In this document: positions 34,841-46,735 of the stretch, in pieces
Layout: every line of letters begins with the position of its first letter
Position numbering within the stretch: the stretch's first letter is position 1
Source: Chelonoidis abingdonii
Taxonomy: Eukaryota; Chordata; Testudines; Testudinidae
Length of the DNA: 64,000 nucleotides
Reading direction: 5' to 3'
Assembly (NCBI RefSeq): GCF_003597395.2
Contig: NC_133774.1
Span: 39,016,986 to 39,080,985 of the forward strand
Translations under genes and position numbers: made by a program
The notes under the pieces: generated by a model
What the model was told of the DNA's origin: nothing
Database searches by the model: none
What the model saw: the letters and a program-made list of their open reading frames with translations, nothing else

Positions 34841-35215
34841 TGTAGTTCTGAAGAATTCACTATCTACCAATCTTATGACATAACATCCACCAGTTACACA
34901 CTTACGTTACGCTTTTAATCACAACACTCAATTTTTCAAAGAGAACTTTGTTTATTCTGGGAATACATTTTTATTTTATTTTTTTTTAAAAGGAGCTTCT
35001 TGCTGAGAGAGACCTCAGCACACAGCTACTGATCAGCCTCCTCTTTTGGTAGCCAGCTCCTGCAAGAACTTACTTATCATGTCCTTAAAGAGGAGGTTCT
35101 ATTTCTCTTATGTGATTTATATCACTATTAACAAAATCAACAGTAAATAAATATTTAGGATTATTACTAAATACAAAGAATGAACCTATTTCTAAAACAT
35201 TTATTCCAGGGAACG
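34841..35215 (-). repeat. 5' LTR of the second Gypsy element
   Basis: This is the shorter partner LTR. It begins TGTAGTTCTG and contains a T-rich run (about 34969-34988) absent from the other copy. A clear primer binding site is not preserved beside it. Confidence 0.78.
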
Positions 35216-37111
35216 CAAATGGATACAGAACATAATTATGCAGTTTGCTTTGTTAAGTTATCAGCCTATAAAATATTAATGATTAACTCTTGTATAAGCA
35301 ACATAATGAGAAGTAGTTGCTGCCTGCTAATAATTGAGTGTCAGAGCAATATGTTTTACTGATTTACTAAGTGACAGAAACCAGTAAATAATTTAAAAAA
35401 AAAAAAGGTTTGAAACATAGATCCCATTATTGCAATGGTCTATTCCATTGAAGTTATTATGTACCCTCATCACTGCAGTATTTGAGCACCTTTCAGAATT
35501 ACACTGAGTACCACAATTAACATCTGAATGTGAGATTTCTTCCTCTCCCCGGGAGTGCAAAGATCTGCACCCTGGACGAGAACTGTTGTACAGGTATTTA
35601 GTGAATCAAACAGCTCAACAACAAGAAGAAAACACTACTGCACAGAGAAATACGTTTACTAATCAAAAAGAGGTTGAAAACGTGTACTGATCAAAAAGCA
35701 ATGGTCTGATTACAAGTATTAACAGCTTACAACTCCCACTGAAAAGAAAGGGCTTGATTCTCACTTAAACTAATACCATTTTACACCACATGAAGAGTAA
35801 GATATGAAACTTACACAAATTTTTGGGTCAGAAAAATGTAAAGCAGCCTTAATGTAAATGAGAATTACACCCAAAATGTTCAAAACTTTTAAGCAAACAA
35901 AAAAAATGGGTTTAGGAGAAACACCACATTTACATATTTTTAATTGATAAATGAAATAAAATACACGTCAGAAGAGGGAACTCTCTATGTACAGAGAAAA
36001 CAAACATGTAGGGCTGACACTGGACAAATGGACAGAGTTGGTGTACACAGTGCAATATGCTAATGTATCATTCTTTGGAGACTTGGGAGGCTACTGTAGC
36101 ATAGGCCACTAGTGAGTTTGGTGGTCTAAATCTAGTCCCTAATGGACTAGTCCGTATTATAAAAGCACCATGTGTACTCAGCTCAGTTTAACAGCTCTCC
36201 ATTTGTCTGAAGAAACAGAATAAAACTAAATAAGAACAAACTGAAATGTTCTGCATTGCAGCTTCTTAAGCAGAAACATTACAATTTAAAATTAACAAAT
36301 GCCAGAGTGCAAAGTGATTTAGTAGAAGCTACAAAACACCAATGCAATAGCAGACATAAACAAGAAAATATGGCTGGGGGTGGGGGGATTACATACTTGA
36401 AAGAGAATACAGGCTTCTTCATAACAACTCATCCTCCTATTTTAAAATATGAAAGGTGGGAATAGGTTACCATAAGTAACTGTCAGTTTATCAATAGCTG
36501 AGCATCAATTATCACATGTGTGATGCTGATACATCCAAGATTATGATGATGTAGCCCTCACCAGGAAGAAATTCCAGTGTGAGAAAGGCAGGAGATGACT
36601 ATGTATATTTACAAAACAAATTCACATGTATATTCACATAACAAAAGCCTCCTTCATGTTTGGAAGTAACTGATGCCCTTGATGAAGATATTGGCAAGGA
36701 GCTCAAGGTTTGCCTAGGCATGGAAACGGAACTATCGCATCAACTTCAATGTACCTCTGCCAGGTCAGGTTTTAGGCACACTACTGTGATGGTGCCAGGC
36801 TAGATTGTACTGCTACTATCTCAGGTAGTCGACACTCATTGGTTATACATTTTACATACTGTACCTGTTGTGTCAAAAAAATAGAGAATTTATGTCTACA
36901 GGGCTGTTCATCTGAACTAAACTTGTCATGAGAACTACATTTAATTCAAATAAAATAATCTAGTTTCCCATAATGAGAACATTTTGCAGCCAGCAATGTA
37001 AGATCCTCTCAACTAAACTTGATCACAAACAATGCATTTTGTTCTGAATTGAATTTATTTTGCAGCATCAGAAGTACCCAAGATATTCAGTGCAAAGTCA
37101 GGAAAGTTACA
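35216..37111. other. AT-rich unique DNA, no gene seen
   Basis: A poly-A run at about 35394-35406 is the only simple repeat. No family is recognised. Confidence 0.5.
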
Positions 37112-37303
37112 TCTGTGTACAGATCCCTAGGGCGATGCAGGGCCCGGGGCGGAACTGACGAATATGTCACTTCTGGGACTGATCCATCACTTCTGGGGCT
37201 GACCGCACCAGCCAATCACGCCAGCCCACAGGCCCCCACAAAGCATGGGACCCGGAGCAATTGCGCCAATTCATCATACCCTAGGGACGGCTCTGTCTGT
37301 GTC
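37112..37303. mobile_element. hAT-type MITE with 8-bp TSD
   Basis: The element (37120-37295, 176 bp) begins CAGATCCCTAGGG and ends CCCTAGGGACGGCTCTG, inverse repeats with a small indel. The flanks are TCTGTGTA (37112-37119) and TCTGTGTC (37296-37303), 7 of 8 identical. It has no coding content. A 128-residue frame across it (37019-37405) is a chance overlap. Confidence 0.83.
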
Positions 37304-37305
37304 TG

Positions 37306-37671
37306 TGTAACAGGGCTTCCTTGGTCCTGCTTCTGTCTCACTCAACAAACCACGCAGAGAACCCTTGTTTTGTTTCAACACCCTGTGCAGTTTATTTATA
37401 ATTGATTCCCACCATCTTCATAGCTTACCTTATGCTGTTATAAGCAGGGGGAGAGCAATCTCTCTCTCCCTCTCACTGCCTGCTTTCCCCCTTTTCACTT
37501 CCTTCCTGTGCATATTTGTGGGCTCTGGCTAATGGCTTAATTAGCCTTTCTTCCCTGTACCACCCATAAATTAGGCACAGGTCTGTCTCCTCAGCTCCAA
37601 TCTGCTATGCCTGATTGGAGCTGCTGTGAACAGGTGCTGACTCAGGGTTTCATATCAAGCATTCAGTCACA
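37306..37671 (-). mobile_element. Probable solo LTR
   Basis: On the minus strand the segment begins TGTGACTGAA and ends GCCCTGTTACA, the TG...CA ends of an LTR with a TGTRAC inverted terminal motif. It contains AATAAACTGCACAGGG, a plausible polyadenylation signal. Flanking pentamers GTCTG (37301-37305) and GTGTG (37672-37676) match at 4 of 5. No internal retroelement region adjoins, so LTR-LTR recombination is likely. Which LTR family it belongs to is unknown. Confidence 0.55.
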
Positions 37672-37676
37672 GTGTG

Positions 37677-40329
37677 ATCTTACTAAAGTTGGACATCCTC
37701 AGCTTTGAACTCAAGCTGCTCCCCCTTCTACAGCCCCTAATGTAAGTGGCATTAGATGCTTCAGCTATTTTCCAATGGCAGATAGCCCCTTGAGAACCTG
37801 TAGCCAGGTGACGAACTTTAGAATAGCCGTTAGGCTACTGCAAAGTAGGCTAGTGCAAGGGCTAGCACAAATGACTTTAGAACCAGGGAGCTGCAATAAG
37901 CTCTTGCCCACTTCCTCTCCATCCAGCAGCATCACCTTTTTTTTTTTAGAAGTGACATAGATTAAAACAAATGGGTATATCTTCTAACATCCTCTTTTGC
38001 ATGTTTGCAACTCCCGCAATGTGCTCCTGAATGTCAGCCTCAGCTTCGAATTTCCTGGCTTTTGTTGATTTGTCTCGTAATCATAATGCTATTTAAACAC
38101 AGTTTTTTGTATTTAATAAAAGCAGAGTAATAAGGGTGCAGTTGCTGTGTTTATCTGCTGCCCAACATCTGTTGCTCTGTGCTGGTTCTTAATATTTACT
38201 TTTTGCAAGACATTTGTTAGTTAAGTCTTAAGATTCAATAACCATCACTAATGAGTATTTGACTTACCTTTTATTGAGAATAAATGAGATGCTGAGGAAA
38301 ATATATCATCATCCTGCATGTTCAGAATCCATGTATTTTGTAATTTATCAAAGCACTGATCAAATTAAGATCTCAGCAATAAAATACTTAGGCTTTCCTA
38401 AAATCACGTTTCTTTCTAGCAATTTATTAACACGGCCCTCAAATCATACCTAAGGGTTAGGTGAAGTTTATAGTGTTATCATGTGTATTTGCCAACTGAG
38501 GTAGAACCTAGGTTTAAATCTGAGAACAAATAAAACTCATGAACAAATAATGCACAATTTGTAATTTCTTTCAAAAATTAGCTAAATTAATGCTAAAAAA
38601 GATGTAACTGAGATAGAACACTTTACAATATGCATATTCACCAATATCCATTTTCGCTTTTAAAAGAATTGTTTGCAAATTCATTTTTCTGGCTTTTTAT
38701 AATGATTTTTACTTTATCTTATTTTAGCAGATTAATCAGATTTCTCTCATGGGAAACATAAGATGTATTTTTAGTTGTTTAAGTCCACTTCAAATCATAT
38801 AGTGTGATTCTAAGAAAAAATTGAAAAGCAACTTTCATCACTGACGTACATGTATGACAAAATTGCTTCCAAGATAAATGTTCTTTCATTTTATTTGCCT
38901 ATGAATAGAAATGGCAGACATCTGATGTCACTGCTTTCATTGCTGGAACAAAGTTTTTGTTTGTTTGTTTGTTCCTCTATACTGCTAACTATGCTGTAGC
39001 AAATTACTTAGTGTACAGAGCCATCAGAATTCTGTGGTGTGTTTTTCTGGAATTCAGTGTTGCCTAGAAAGAGGCCATTTAAAATATATTAGTACTTAGT
39101 TTCACTCCATTACTTTTAATGAAGGAGAATGTGTCAAGTCAGTTTTTGGTTTCATGCTAAACCAATTCAGAAGAAAGTTACTTGTTTCGGTCTTTATGAC
39201 TGGTTTTATTAAGCCCTTGCTGTTGGCTATAGACTGGAAAGTGGAAAACATTTTTCACCAAAATAGCAGGAAAAGGCCTATTTTCTATATACTGTAAATC
39301 TGTGTTAGATGAATAAGTATTAGATATTTCTAATATAATATTACCTTACATATTTTCTGATCATATTTTCACCAGTTTTACACTCATATGATTCAACTGA
39401 TATCCCGGTGTAAACGAAATCAGACTCAAGAGAAAGACTAAATCTGAGGTATAGCATGGTTTATGCTTTGTATCACTGCATAATGTAAGGTGATATTGTA
39501 TTACATTGCCGCACAATGAGGAAAACCAAACAGATGCAATGCAACATGAAGTGACAGCAAAGACAGTGCAAAACATTTGAAACAGTAAAAGGCAACTTCA
39601 GACAGTTTAGTGTTGGTTCAGATAAGGCATTACAAATTTGACATACTTCTCCAGGGTTTGAAAAATTGTCCACACTTTTTGGAAGTCCCTACAGCAACTA
39701 ACATATTTTCAGATATGACCCATTTTCCTAGTCCAGTCATGACTAAAGTGACAATACTAAAAAACTTAAGTCTTACATTTGAAAAAACAGCCATTTTAAT
39801 AGCCATATTCTAATAGCAATAAACTACTTCTAGGTGTGCATAAATAATCTACTAATGCACACTGTGTCATGCCCTATTGTTACAACGACAAGGCTGTCTT
39901 TTTCAACCCAGTCTGCATTCAAACCTGATTTTGTAAGTTTCCTTTAAAAAAAAATAAAGAAAAGAAAAAAAACCCCTTTTTCCAGCAAAGGTTTTTGAAC
40001 TAATAGATCATTACGGATACTTTTAAAACACATCCATAATATTGATCTTCACTGTACCTTTAACAAAAAGGATCCCAGAATTTTTCCAGTAATTCTGATC
40101 CATTGAAAGAACTTTGAGAAAAATGTATTTTCATAACTTGCCCACACTTCCTGACCATGTCCTATTGCCTTTACAATTAGTGAAAGCCAGTACGTGCCTA
40201 AAATTATTGGGACCCACCAGAAGATCTTTTATTATCCTGTTTTGATACCTACAGTCTATACAGCAGTAGGCACAAGTGCACAGGAGAAACTATAGACTTG
40301 GACTTTCAGTGCGGTAGCACAGAAAAAAG
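37677..40329. other. AT-rich unique DNA, no gene seen
   Basis: It contains a (TTTG)4 tract at 38956-38972. No other repeat or plausible exon is recognised. Confidence 0.5.
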
Positions 40330-40450
40330 GTCAAGATTTTCAAAAAGGGTGCCTAAAAGTAGGTTAGTAAGTCCATTTTTAGATACCTATGTATGTGGCT
40401 GAATTTCAAAGGTGTTGAACACCCAACATCTCTCAGAGAAGAGCATCAAT
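40330..40450. repeat. Short interspersed repeat fragment
   Basis: AGATTTTCAAAAAGGGTGCC, with TAGATACCTATGTATGTGGC and TTTCAAAGGTGTTGAACACC, resembles an archosaur/turtle palindromic repeat built on TTTTCAAAAGTGCC and AGGTGCC motifs. Confidence 0.45.
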
Positions 40451-40939
40451 ATGCTACAGAAATATGGTTAGTAGTTATGACCCTGATCCTGCAAGAACCA
40501 CTACTCTGGACAGACCCATGTGCCCAAGTATTGACATTAAATGAACTTCCTTATTACTGATTTTTTTTTCTCTTTTGGTTTAACTGGAAAGAGCAGTTTT
40601 ATTGATAATTTAAAAAAAACTGAGGAACAAAATCATTTAAAATAAACAGAGAAATACCTGAATTGCAAAATTCAGATATGCATTCAGTTTTGAATTCTGA
40701 CGTTTGAGGATCTTTGCATTTGGGGCTCTTCTGTTTGACTCTTCCTATTCTTCATTAAAGGGGCACCAACTATTCTATCTTAAAATTGTATATCTAGTAT
40801 GGTTTCAAGTACCCCAAAGATTACTAGAGCTGAAAGAAATTAGAGAAAAATATTTGTCCCTTTTATTCTCTCTCTTGTTACTTACAGGTGGTCCTCATCA
40901 CGCTAGTACCTGAGTGTCTCACACTCATAGAGTGTATCC
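40451..40939. other. Unique DNA, nothing recognised
   Basis: No gene or repeat is seen. Confidence 0.45.
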
Positions 40940-41110
40940 TGACTACACTCCTGTGAGGAAGGAAAACATCACTCCCATTTTACAGATAGGGAACTGAGAC
41001 AAAAGGTAGATGAAGTGACTTGCCCAAGATAACACAAGCAGCCTAGGACTGAGTTGGGAACTGAATCCTGGCCTCTTGTGTTTAAGTGCAGAGCCCCATC
41101 TATTTGACCA
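40940..41110 (-). repeat. Ancient MIR/L2-type copy
   Basis: CTCCCATTTTACAGATAGGG, AACTGAGACAAAAGG, GTGACTTGCCCAAGATAACA and GAACTGAATCCTGGCCTC match the usual reverse-strand pattern of this ancient family. Confidence 0.75.
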
Positions 41111-41684
41111 TTCTAAATATGCTGTTTTGTACATGTTAGCGCCCCTTTGGCTATTGGTCATTTTCATTGTTTTCTTCACAGTGAATTGTACTTCTTGTCT
41201 TATGCACAGCACAGAGCACATATACTCCTCCCCAGGCTCTTTGCCAATAGCAGCGGCAGCAATACTTAAAATATAGAACCAGCAAATAATCTAAGTAGAT
41301 AAGTGGCACGTGGAGAGGGGGAAGAGGAGGAAAGGTGAGACTAAGCCTTTTTAATGGTATTGTTGTCAGGCCTACCCCAAAAGACCCTTCTAAATACCAG
41401 CAGGAGAGCAGAAAACCTCTTATCATTTTTAAAACTTTTAACAAATTCTCTACATGCTATTTAAAGTTTGCTTTATCAGAAACTTTTGGTTTCTGAAATT
41501 TGCTTGAAAAATTCATATTGACATATATTATTTATCATTACATCATGAAAGATGCCCAATGTGTTGCCAATACTCTTCAACTGAGCCTAGGTTCTAAAGA
41601 ACTTCTGCTACAAATATTTGCTAATTTCATAAGTGAATCCGTGAAACAAAATGTTAGATGTGATAATTAAAATAGTATTGCCAA
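41111..41684. other. Unique DNA, nothing recognised
   Basis: No gene or repeat is seen. Confidence 0.45.
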
Positions 41685-41970
41685 ACCCAAGTTGTTGATT
41701 AATCAGGCCCCAAAACTATGAGACTGGCTTAACATTCATGAGACTCACAAAAATAATTCATTCGTTAAATAATGTTGAGGGTTTTTTAAGTTGTCTTCTG
41801 AGTTTCGACCCTTAAGTGTGCAACATGGATCATACTTTCAGGCTTTTCTCTTTTTCTAAAAAATGAAAGCCAGGAGCCTCACCTAATCATAAGCCTCAAG
41901 GAGTTGGGAATTTAAGAAGCACACCAAAAAGTATGATGCCAATTCTAATGATTCTATTACGGGTAACACT
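41685..41970. repeat. Interspersed repeat with ATTGCCAAACCC end
   Basis: AGTATTGCCAAACCCAAGTT, GGCCCCAAAACTATGAGACT, AAATGAAAGCCAGGAGCCTC and GGAGTTGGGAATTTAAGAAG belong to an amniote/turtle repeat I recall. Its ends resemble inverted AGTGTTGCC motifs. There is no coding content. Confidence 0.55.
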
Positions 41971-42450
41971 GAACTTAAAAGCAACTGGATGGAGCTCCTT
42001 TTCAAACTGATCTGTGTTTACAAATTCAGAAGCCTCAGTGAGTTGCATGAAGCAACACCCTTTCTTTTGTTTCTTTTCTATTAAATATAAATGTATATAA
42101 GAACAGCTCCTATCACACTAATGGCATTGCAGCAAATGCAATAAAAGTCATATTCACTTTTTATGCCCTGAAGAAAAGCTCCTGTTGTATTTCTAATGCT
42201 GACTACTGAAACAAAACTATCAGTTAAATCATGATAACAAATGTTCTCAGGACACTAAAAGTAATTGGTCAAGAACAAGAAGTTTTTAATCACTTACTTT
42301 ATTAATGGCCATTGCCTGTCTGGGTCATAAGTGAGAATTCCAATGAAAAACACACGATTTATACACATTCCATCACCCTCCATTTTGCCATGCCCCTGAC
42401 AAAAAATTAGGACTGTTCTGATTACCTGACATTAAGTGAAGATAAAAAAC
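41971..42450. other. AT-rich unique DNA, nothing recognised
   Basis: No gene or repeat is seen. Confidence 0.45.
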
Positions 42451-42736
42451 TAAGGCCTGGGCTACACTAGCAGTGGGGTTTGAACTAAGATATGCAACTT
42501 CAGCTACGCTATTCGAGTAGCTGAAGTCGAAGTATCTTAGTTCGACTTACCTGGCCGTCCTCACGGCGGCGAGTCGACTGCCGTGGCTCCCCCGTCGACT
42601 CCGCTTACTCCCCCTGCCAAAGTAGACTACAGGCGTTGATTCGCAGATCGACTGATCGCATCCAGAGGAGACGCGATCATTCGATCCCCGATACATCGAA
42701 CACTACCCGCCGATCAGGCGAGTAGATGTACCCTAA
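42451..42736. mobile_element. Harbinger-like MITE with TAA duplication
   Basis: The element (42454-42733, 280 bp) begins GGCCTGGGCTACACTAG and ends GTAGATGTACCC, imperfect inverses. TAA lies on both sides, the 3-bp TWA-type duplication of PIF/Harbinger elements. The interior has a hairpin (TTCGAGTAGCTGAAGTCGAA) and the block GCGGCGAGTCGACTGC, shared with 59917-60215. CpG-rich sequence against AT-rich flanks suggests a fairly recent copy. Confidence 0.75.
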
Positions 42737-43029
42737 GTCTGTTTCAGAGATACTAAAAAGAGTTAGCTTTTCTCAACTCTTTCTTGAAAGCACACAACTC
42801 ACAACACAAAACATCACACCTTTGGGAGTGGAAGAGAGTGAGAATGTGCAAGAAAGAGGGAGTGATGTGTGCTGTCTTTACACAGTTGGCGCCTACAAAG
42901 TGCCTATTTGTTTCTTATATTAAGAAAGACTGGAAGATAAAAAATATGAAATAAATACAAAAAAGCTGAAGTTATAAAACAATTTAGCTTTTAGAGTGGA
43001 TCAGCCAATGATTTTTTGAGAGGATTCAA
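42737..43029. other. Unique DNA, nothing recognised
   Basis: No gene or repeat is seen. Confidence 0.4.
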
Positions 43030-43265
43030 AATAATTAGAGCATCAGGAACTGATTGTGATCTCACATCAGGGTCAGTCAGGAGTAATTCACCTGAACTGA
43101 ATGGAATTATAGAAGTGTAGAACCGGCATGAGATCAGAATCCTGTCATCACTGTTTAAAGGAGATTTATAAGGACTGATTCACTTATATTGTAGTAAATC
43201 AAGAGAGACATAATTTAAGTCAGTGTAGTTTATACTGGTCTAAAACCAGTGTGAGAGGGAATAAA
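43030..43265. repeat. Decayed palindromic repeat
   Basis: GTCAGGAGTAATTCACCTGA and ACTGATTCACTTATATTGTA, with CAGTGTAGTTTATACTGGTC and AAACCAGTGTGAGAGGGAAT, follow the 'gattcacttacaccagtgtaaatc' palindromic family. The copy is heavily diverged. Confidence 0.45.
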
Positions 43266-43489
43266 AAGAGGCCTACAATATTTTCAACAATATGTTAAAT
43301 GGGTGTTGGAGTTGGTCAAGATTGTTATCTATTTCATTGTTCAAATATTACAAACTACATATTACATGCACACTACTAAAATAAAAACTTCAGGAGTGTA
43401 TGTTGTACTATAGGTATATTGAAAAAAAAATTCTGAAAAACACAGGAACAAAATGACATACTAACTAAATATTGTATGATCTTTTGCAA

Positions 43490-44425
43490 CAGAACTACTG
43501 CACACTGTCCAACTATACCGAAAGGAGGACAGGAGACACCTGATGTGGTTTTAATCAGGCCGCAACTTTATTATTACATGTTTGGGACTATCCGACAGAT
43601 AAAAATGTACAGTGCAGATAACCCCATGTTCACTCAATATCTACCTGCGGGGAAGGGGGTGTTTCCCTCAGCCCTTCTTTTCCCATTCTGCCCCCCCTCA
43701 CCCTCCGTTAGCCACTCCTGGGAACTTACCATCTCCCCCTCAAATGAGGGTTAAGGTGGGCTATAAGAAAGGGGAGGTGGTTGGCCCCCTGCCATACCAG
43801 TCATATGAGCCCCCCTACACTCACACACACACACCCTGTTCCACTCTTTTAATCAACACCTCCTTTTTAAGTCCTTTACTAAGCCATTTATCTGCTCACT
43901 GTATCCCTTCCCTATGGAGTACCTGCACTGGACATCTGCCCCACACTTGGCTAATGAGTTGTGCCATCATAGCCTAATTCCCATCCCTTCTCGCCATAAC
44001 AAGGCCCTCCCTGCACCCTGTGTGCAAAGTGAACCCCCCGCACACTCCACCTAGGCCAATCTGGTGGTGAGGGGAAAATCCCTTCCCAGCTCACCCCCAG
44101 AAAAAAAACAACTAGCACAATGCCCAGAGCAGGCCCTGAACAAACCTGGTATTTTGCCACCTCCGAGGGGAGAGAGGGTGGGTGCTGCTCTGTCTGGTTT
44201 GGGGGAAAGGGGCTCTTCCTCCTGCCAGGCTTGCTCCTTTTTGAACTCCCCAGTCCTTCCGGTCCTGGAGATGAGTCAGCATCACCACACTTACCCATTC
44301 ACCCCTTTTGCTGTAACCTCTGAGCCCCTCTCTTCCTCCTGTGCCCATAAAGTAGGCAAGATGGACAATGCCTCCTCCCCCACCTTGCACCCAAAGATGC
44401 AGTGTGGTCATTCTTCACCTCACTA
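43490..44425 (-). repeat. GC-rich repeat block, possibly a solo LTR
   Basis: This is a roughly 0.9-kb C-rich stretch (plus strand) within AT-rich DNA. On the minus strand AATAATAAAGTTGCGGCCTG could be a polyadenylation signal in an LTR R region. The plus strand starts with a TGTCCAAC-like edge at 43506. No coding domain, inverted end or target duplication is established. Open frames of up to 121 residues are low-complexity Pro/Ser translations. I recall similar sequence from turtles but cannot class it. Confidence 0.4.
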
Positions 44426-44689
44426 AAACACAAGTCAATCATCCTTTGTAGCCAGTAAATGAAAAAAAGAGGAAAACCAGGATTGTTTATCTATTTAAGA
44501 ACCACATTTTAATTGGTTTCCTTTTTATTTAATTCTTAATTTCTTTCTCAGAACATGCTTTTCTTCATGGTTCACTGTAATGATGGCTTGCAGTATGCTG
44601 TGGTTCATTGATTGTTTCTTTCTATTTTTATGGACACTAAGACACAACTAATATATGAGCCATAGTCCAGGTCCCAGCTCCCACCACTT

Positions 44690-44754
44690 TATTATTATTA
44701 TTATTATTGAATCATTTCCATGGATACCATTCTAATCATTTCCATGGATACCAT
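44690..44754. repeat. (ATT)n and a 24-bp tandem duplication
   Basis: An (ATT)6 run is followed by two copies of AATCATTTCCATGGATACCA at 44710 and 44734. Confidence 0.9.
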
Positions 44755-44795
44755 CATGCTTGATGTTCTGACAAAAATCTAAATATACTCAGAAT

Positions 44796-45146
44796 TAGAG
44801 CTGTGGGAGAGCTGGATTTTTTGTTTCAGGAAGAGTTTTGTCATTTTGAAATTTCTTCTGTTCTGGAACAAAATTACCCAAGAACCAAAATCCTCCCAAA
44901 CTGTATTACTTTTTCATTTTATATTTTATATAATACAATAAACACTGAAATGGAAAAATGTTTTGTAAAGAAAAATCATGAGGATCCATTCAAAAAATCA
45001 TTTCAAATTATCAAAACTTTTTTTTTTTTTTCAGTTTTTGTTAATTTTTGTCAGCGGCGACACAGTTCTGCAAAAGGTTTCTATTTCAACGAATCAACAT
45101 TTTCTGACATAAAAAAGTTCCTCTGGAAAATTTCAGACCTAGCTCT
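44796..45146. repeat. Palindromic AAAATTT-rich repeat, copy 2
   Basis: The edges TTAGAGCTGTGGGAG and GACCTAGCTCTAC are inverse. The inside has TTCTGTTCTGGAACAAAATT and ATTTCAACGAATCAACATTT. A 140-residue plus-strand frame (44803-45225), the longest uninterrupted one in this part of the window, is a translation of this repeat and its right flank. Confidence 0.65.
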
Positions 45147-46310
45147 ACTCAGAGCCTTTTCTTTGCAAATGGGTAAATATTTGTCTGATGCCACTAGACA
45201 ATGCATAATACACAGAATTTCATAATCAGAAATCTACATGCTTAACATCCTACACTTAGTAAAATAATCAGAATTTATCACTGCATACAAGGGAACCTGC
45301 AGTAAGAGTAAGTATTCTTAACCACAACTCCGTATCGTGGATGTAACTATCCCTCAATCAGGTAGTCATGACAATATATAGCTCTGGAAGAGGTCTGAGG
45401 AGGGGTTTAAGCCAGGGAAAGATGCTTACCCCCTCTACCTTGGCACATTTTGCATCAATTATCTTCTCCATATCTAGGCTAGCTTTCAGTTTATTAGCAC
45501 ATGAAAAACTTGAATTAGAAGCCTGTATACTGGACAGCATGCTCAGTACAACTTTGAGAGGCAAATGCTGGCCTCACTCATATCCCATACAATTCTCATG
45601 GATTTCAAGCCTTTATTGCTTAAACTTCTCAGAATCCATAAAGCCTCCTGAAATGAAGAGGATGCGTGGAAAGGCAGGAAAATACATTTCTGGTTGGTTT
45701 TTAATTTATATGGCACATTACTGAGAATTCAAAACAGAATTTTGGTTCTATAAAAATGGATATTCTGCTTCTCACTTGTTTGTATAATCAACATCTAGTT
45801 ATGTCAATTTCAACAAAACTCACCTCTACAAACATTCAGTTTTTCGCAATTTCATGGTAGTAATTCAAGAAGTGACATAAAACCCTGGTAATGAGCCTTT
45901 GGAGGGTGCAGAATTTATTTTCTGTATCTGCCAATTCAATTTATTTATTTGTTTAGGCTTATCCAAGCTTTTAGGCACCTCTTATTATAAAACAGGCAAC
46001 TACAAATTTTAAAATCTACTAATTCAAATCTCCAGTTATACAACTCACCAACTAATAGATTCTGCCAGTGAGAGAAAAATAATCACTCTATCCATTTACA
46101 AGACTGCACCTAAAACGTCCTTCAGCCTACAACTCAGCCACACTCAGAACCCTGCATCTCTCCCAAACACCCAAGAAAAGAGATGGCTTGCAGTATGTCT
46201 GGAAGGTTTACAAATCCATCTCCGGCAAATAGATTTTGAGCATCTGCTGTGGAATGCAATTTCTTATTCACTCACTCACCTTAAGACTGCTTCACTTGAG
46301 TCAAGATCAG
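45147..46310. other. AT-rich unique DNA, no gene seen
   Basis: A 118-residue plus-strand frame (45368-45724) has no recognisable features or splice context. Confidence 0.45.
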
Positions 46311-46735
46311 CACTAAGGTCCCAATCCTGCAAGTACTTAAGCATGTGCATGACTCTGATCATGTGAGTTTTCCCACAGATTCTACACTCTTATCTTCTTC
46401 AGTTAAACAAAAAGTTTCTAACAATCAAATTTTTGGCATAGAAGCTCCTAAATTATACAGGATACTGTCAATCTAAAAATTACATTATGTCTAGAAATTC
46501 TTTACCCATTATATTTATAAGTAACACATATGAATATTGTAATTGAAGAGGAATTGGAAATGAGGAAAATATATATTTAATGTTGTATATTTGACAGTAC
46601 TGTGTGAATAGTGAGTTTCCCCCTCCACTGTTTCAGTCAGTCAACCTCTGATCCTGCATATTTCACACAGAATCCCACTAAAGATGAAGGGGTTCCCACT
46701 GTGTGGAACTCGGAGGGTCAGGGTCTTAGACATTT
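46311..46735. repeat. Fragments of palindromic repeats around AT-rich DNA
   Basis: GTCCCAATCCTGCAAGTACT, TAAGCATGTGCATGACTCTG and (46645-46730) CTGATCCTGCATATTTCACA ... GGAGGGTCAGGGTC are fragments of the common archosaur/turtle 'atcctgcaaacacttatgca' type repeat. Confidence 0.45.

Larger units (their letters stand above)
29310..35215 (-). mobile_element. Second Ty3/Gypsy retrotransposon, with nested MITEs
   Basis: This 5.9-kb interval is bounded by related LTR sequences (about 29310-29856 and 34841-35215). On the minus strand it contains RT, RNase H and integrase remnants in Gypsy order. The RT is split by a MITE at 32550-33730, itself split at 32847-33488. Without these insertions the element is about 4.7 kb. 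Terminal target duplications could not be established, and the outer edges are approximate. All frames are broken. Confidence 0.88.

Noticed and set aside
29310..35215. Endogenous retrovirus rather than Gypsy
   Set aside because: The order RT-RNase H-integrase with PYHPQ and ALKW-type motifs fits Ty3/Gypsy, and no envelope-like frame is seen between integrase and the 3' LTR.
37019..37405. 128-residue plus-strand frame
   Set aside because: It spans a MITE, its duplications and an LTR edge, which a real exon would not do.
43612..44426. Overlapping frames of 92-121 residues on both strands
   Set aside because: They are low-complexity Pro/Ser-rich translations of a C-rich repeat block, equally open in several frames.
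44803..45225. 140-residue plus-strand frame
   Set aside because: It lies largely within a palindromic AAAATTT repeat found five times in the window. Composition is Phe/Lys/Ile-rich, and no splice or promoter context is visible.
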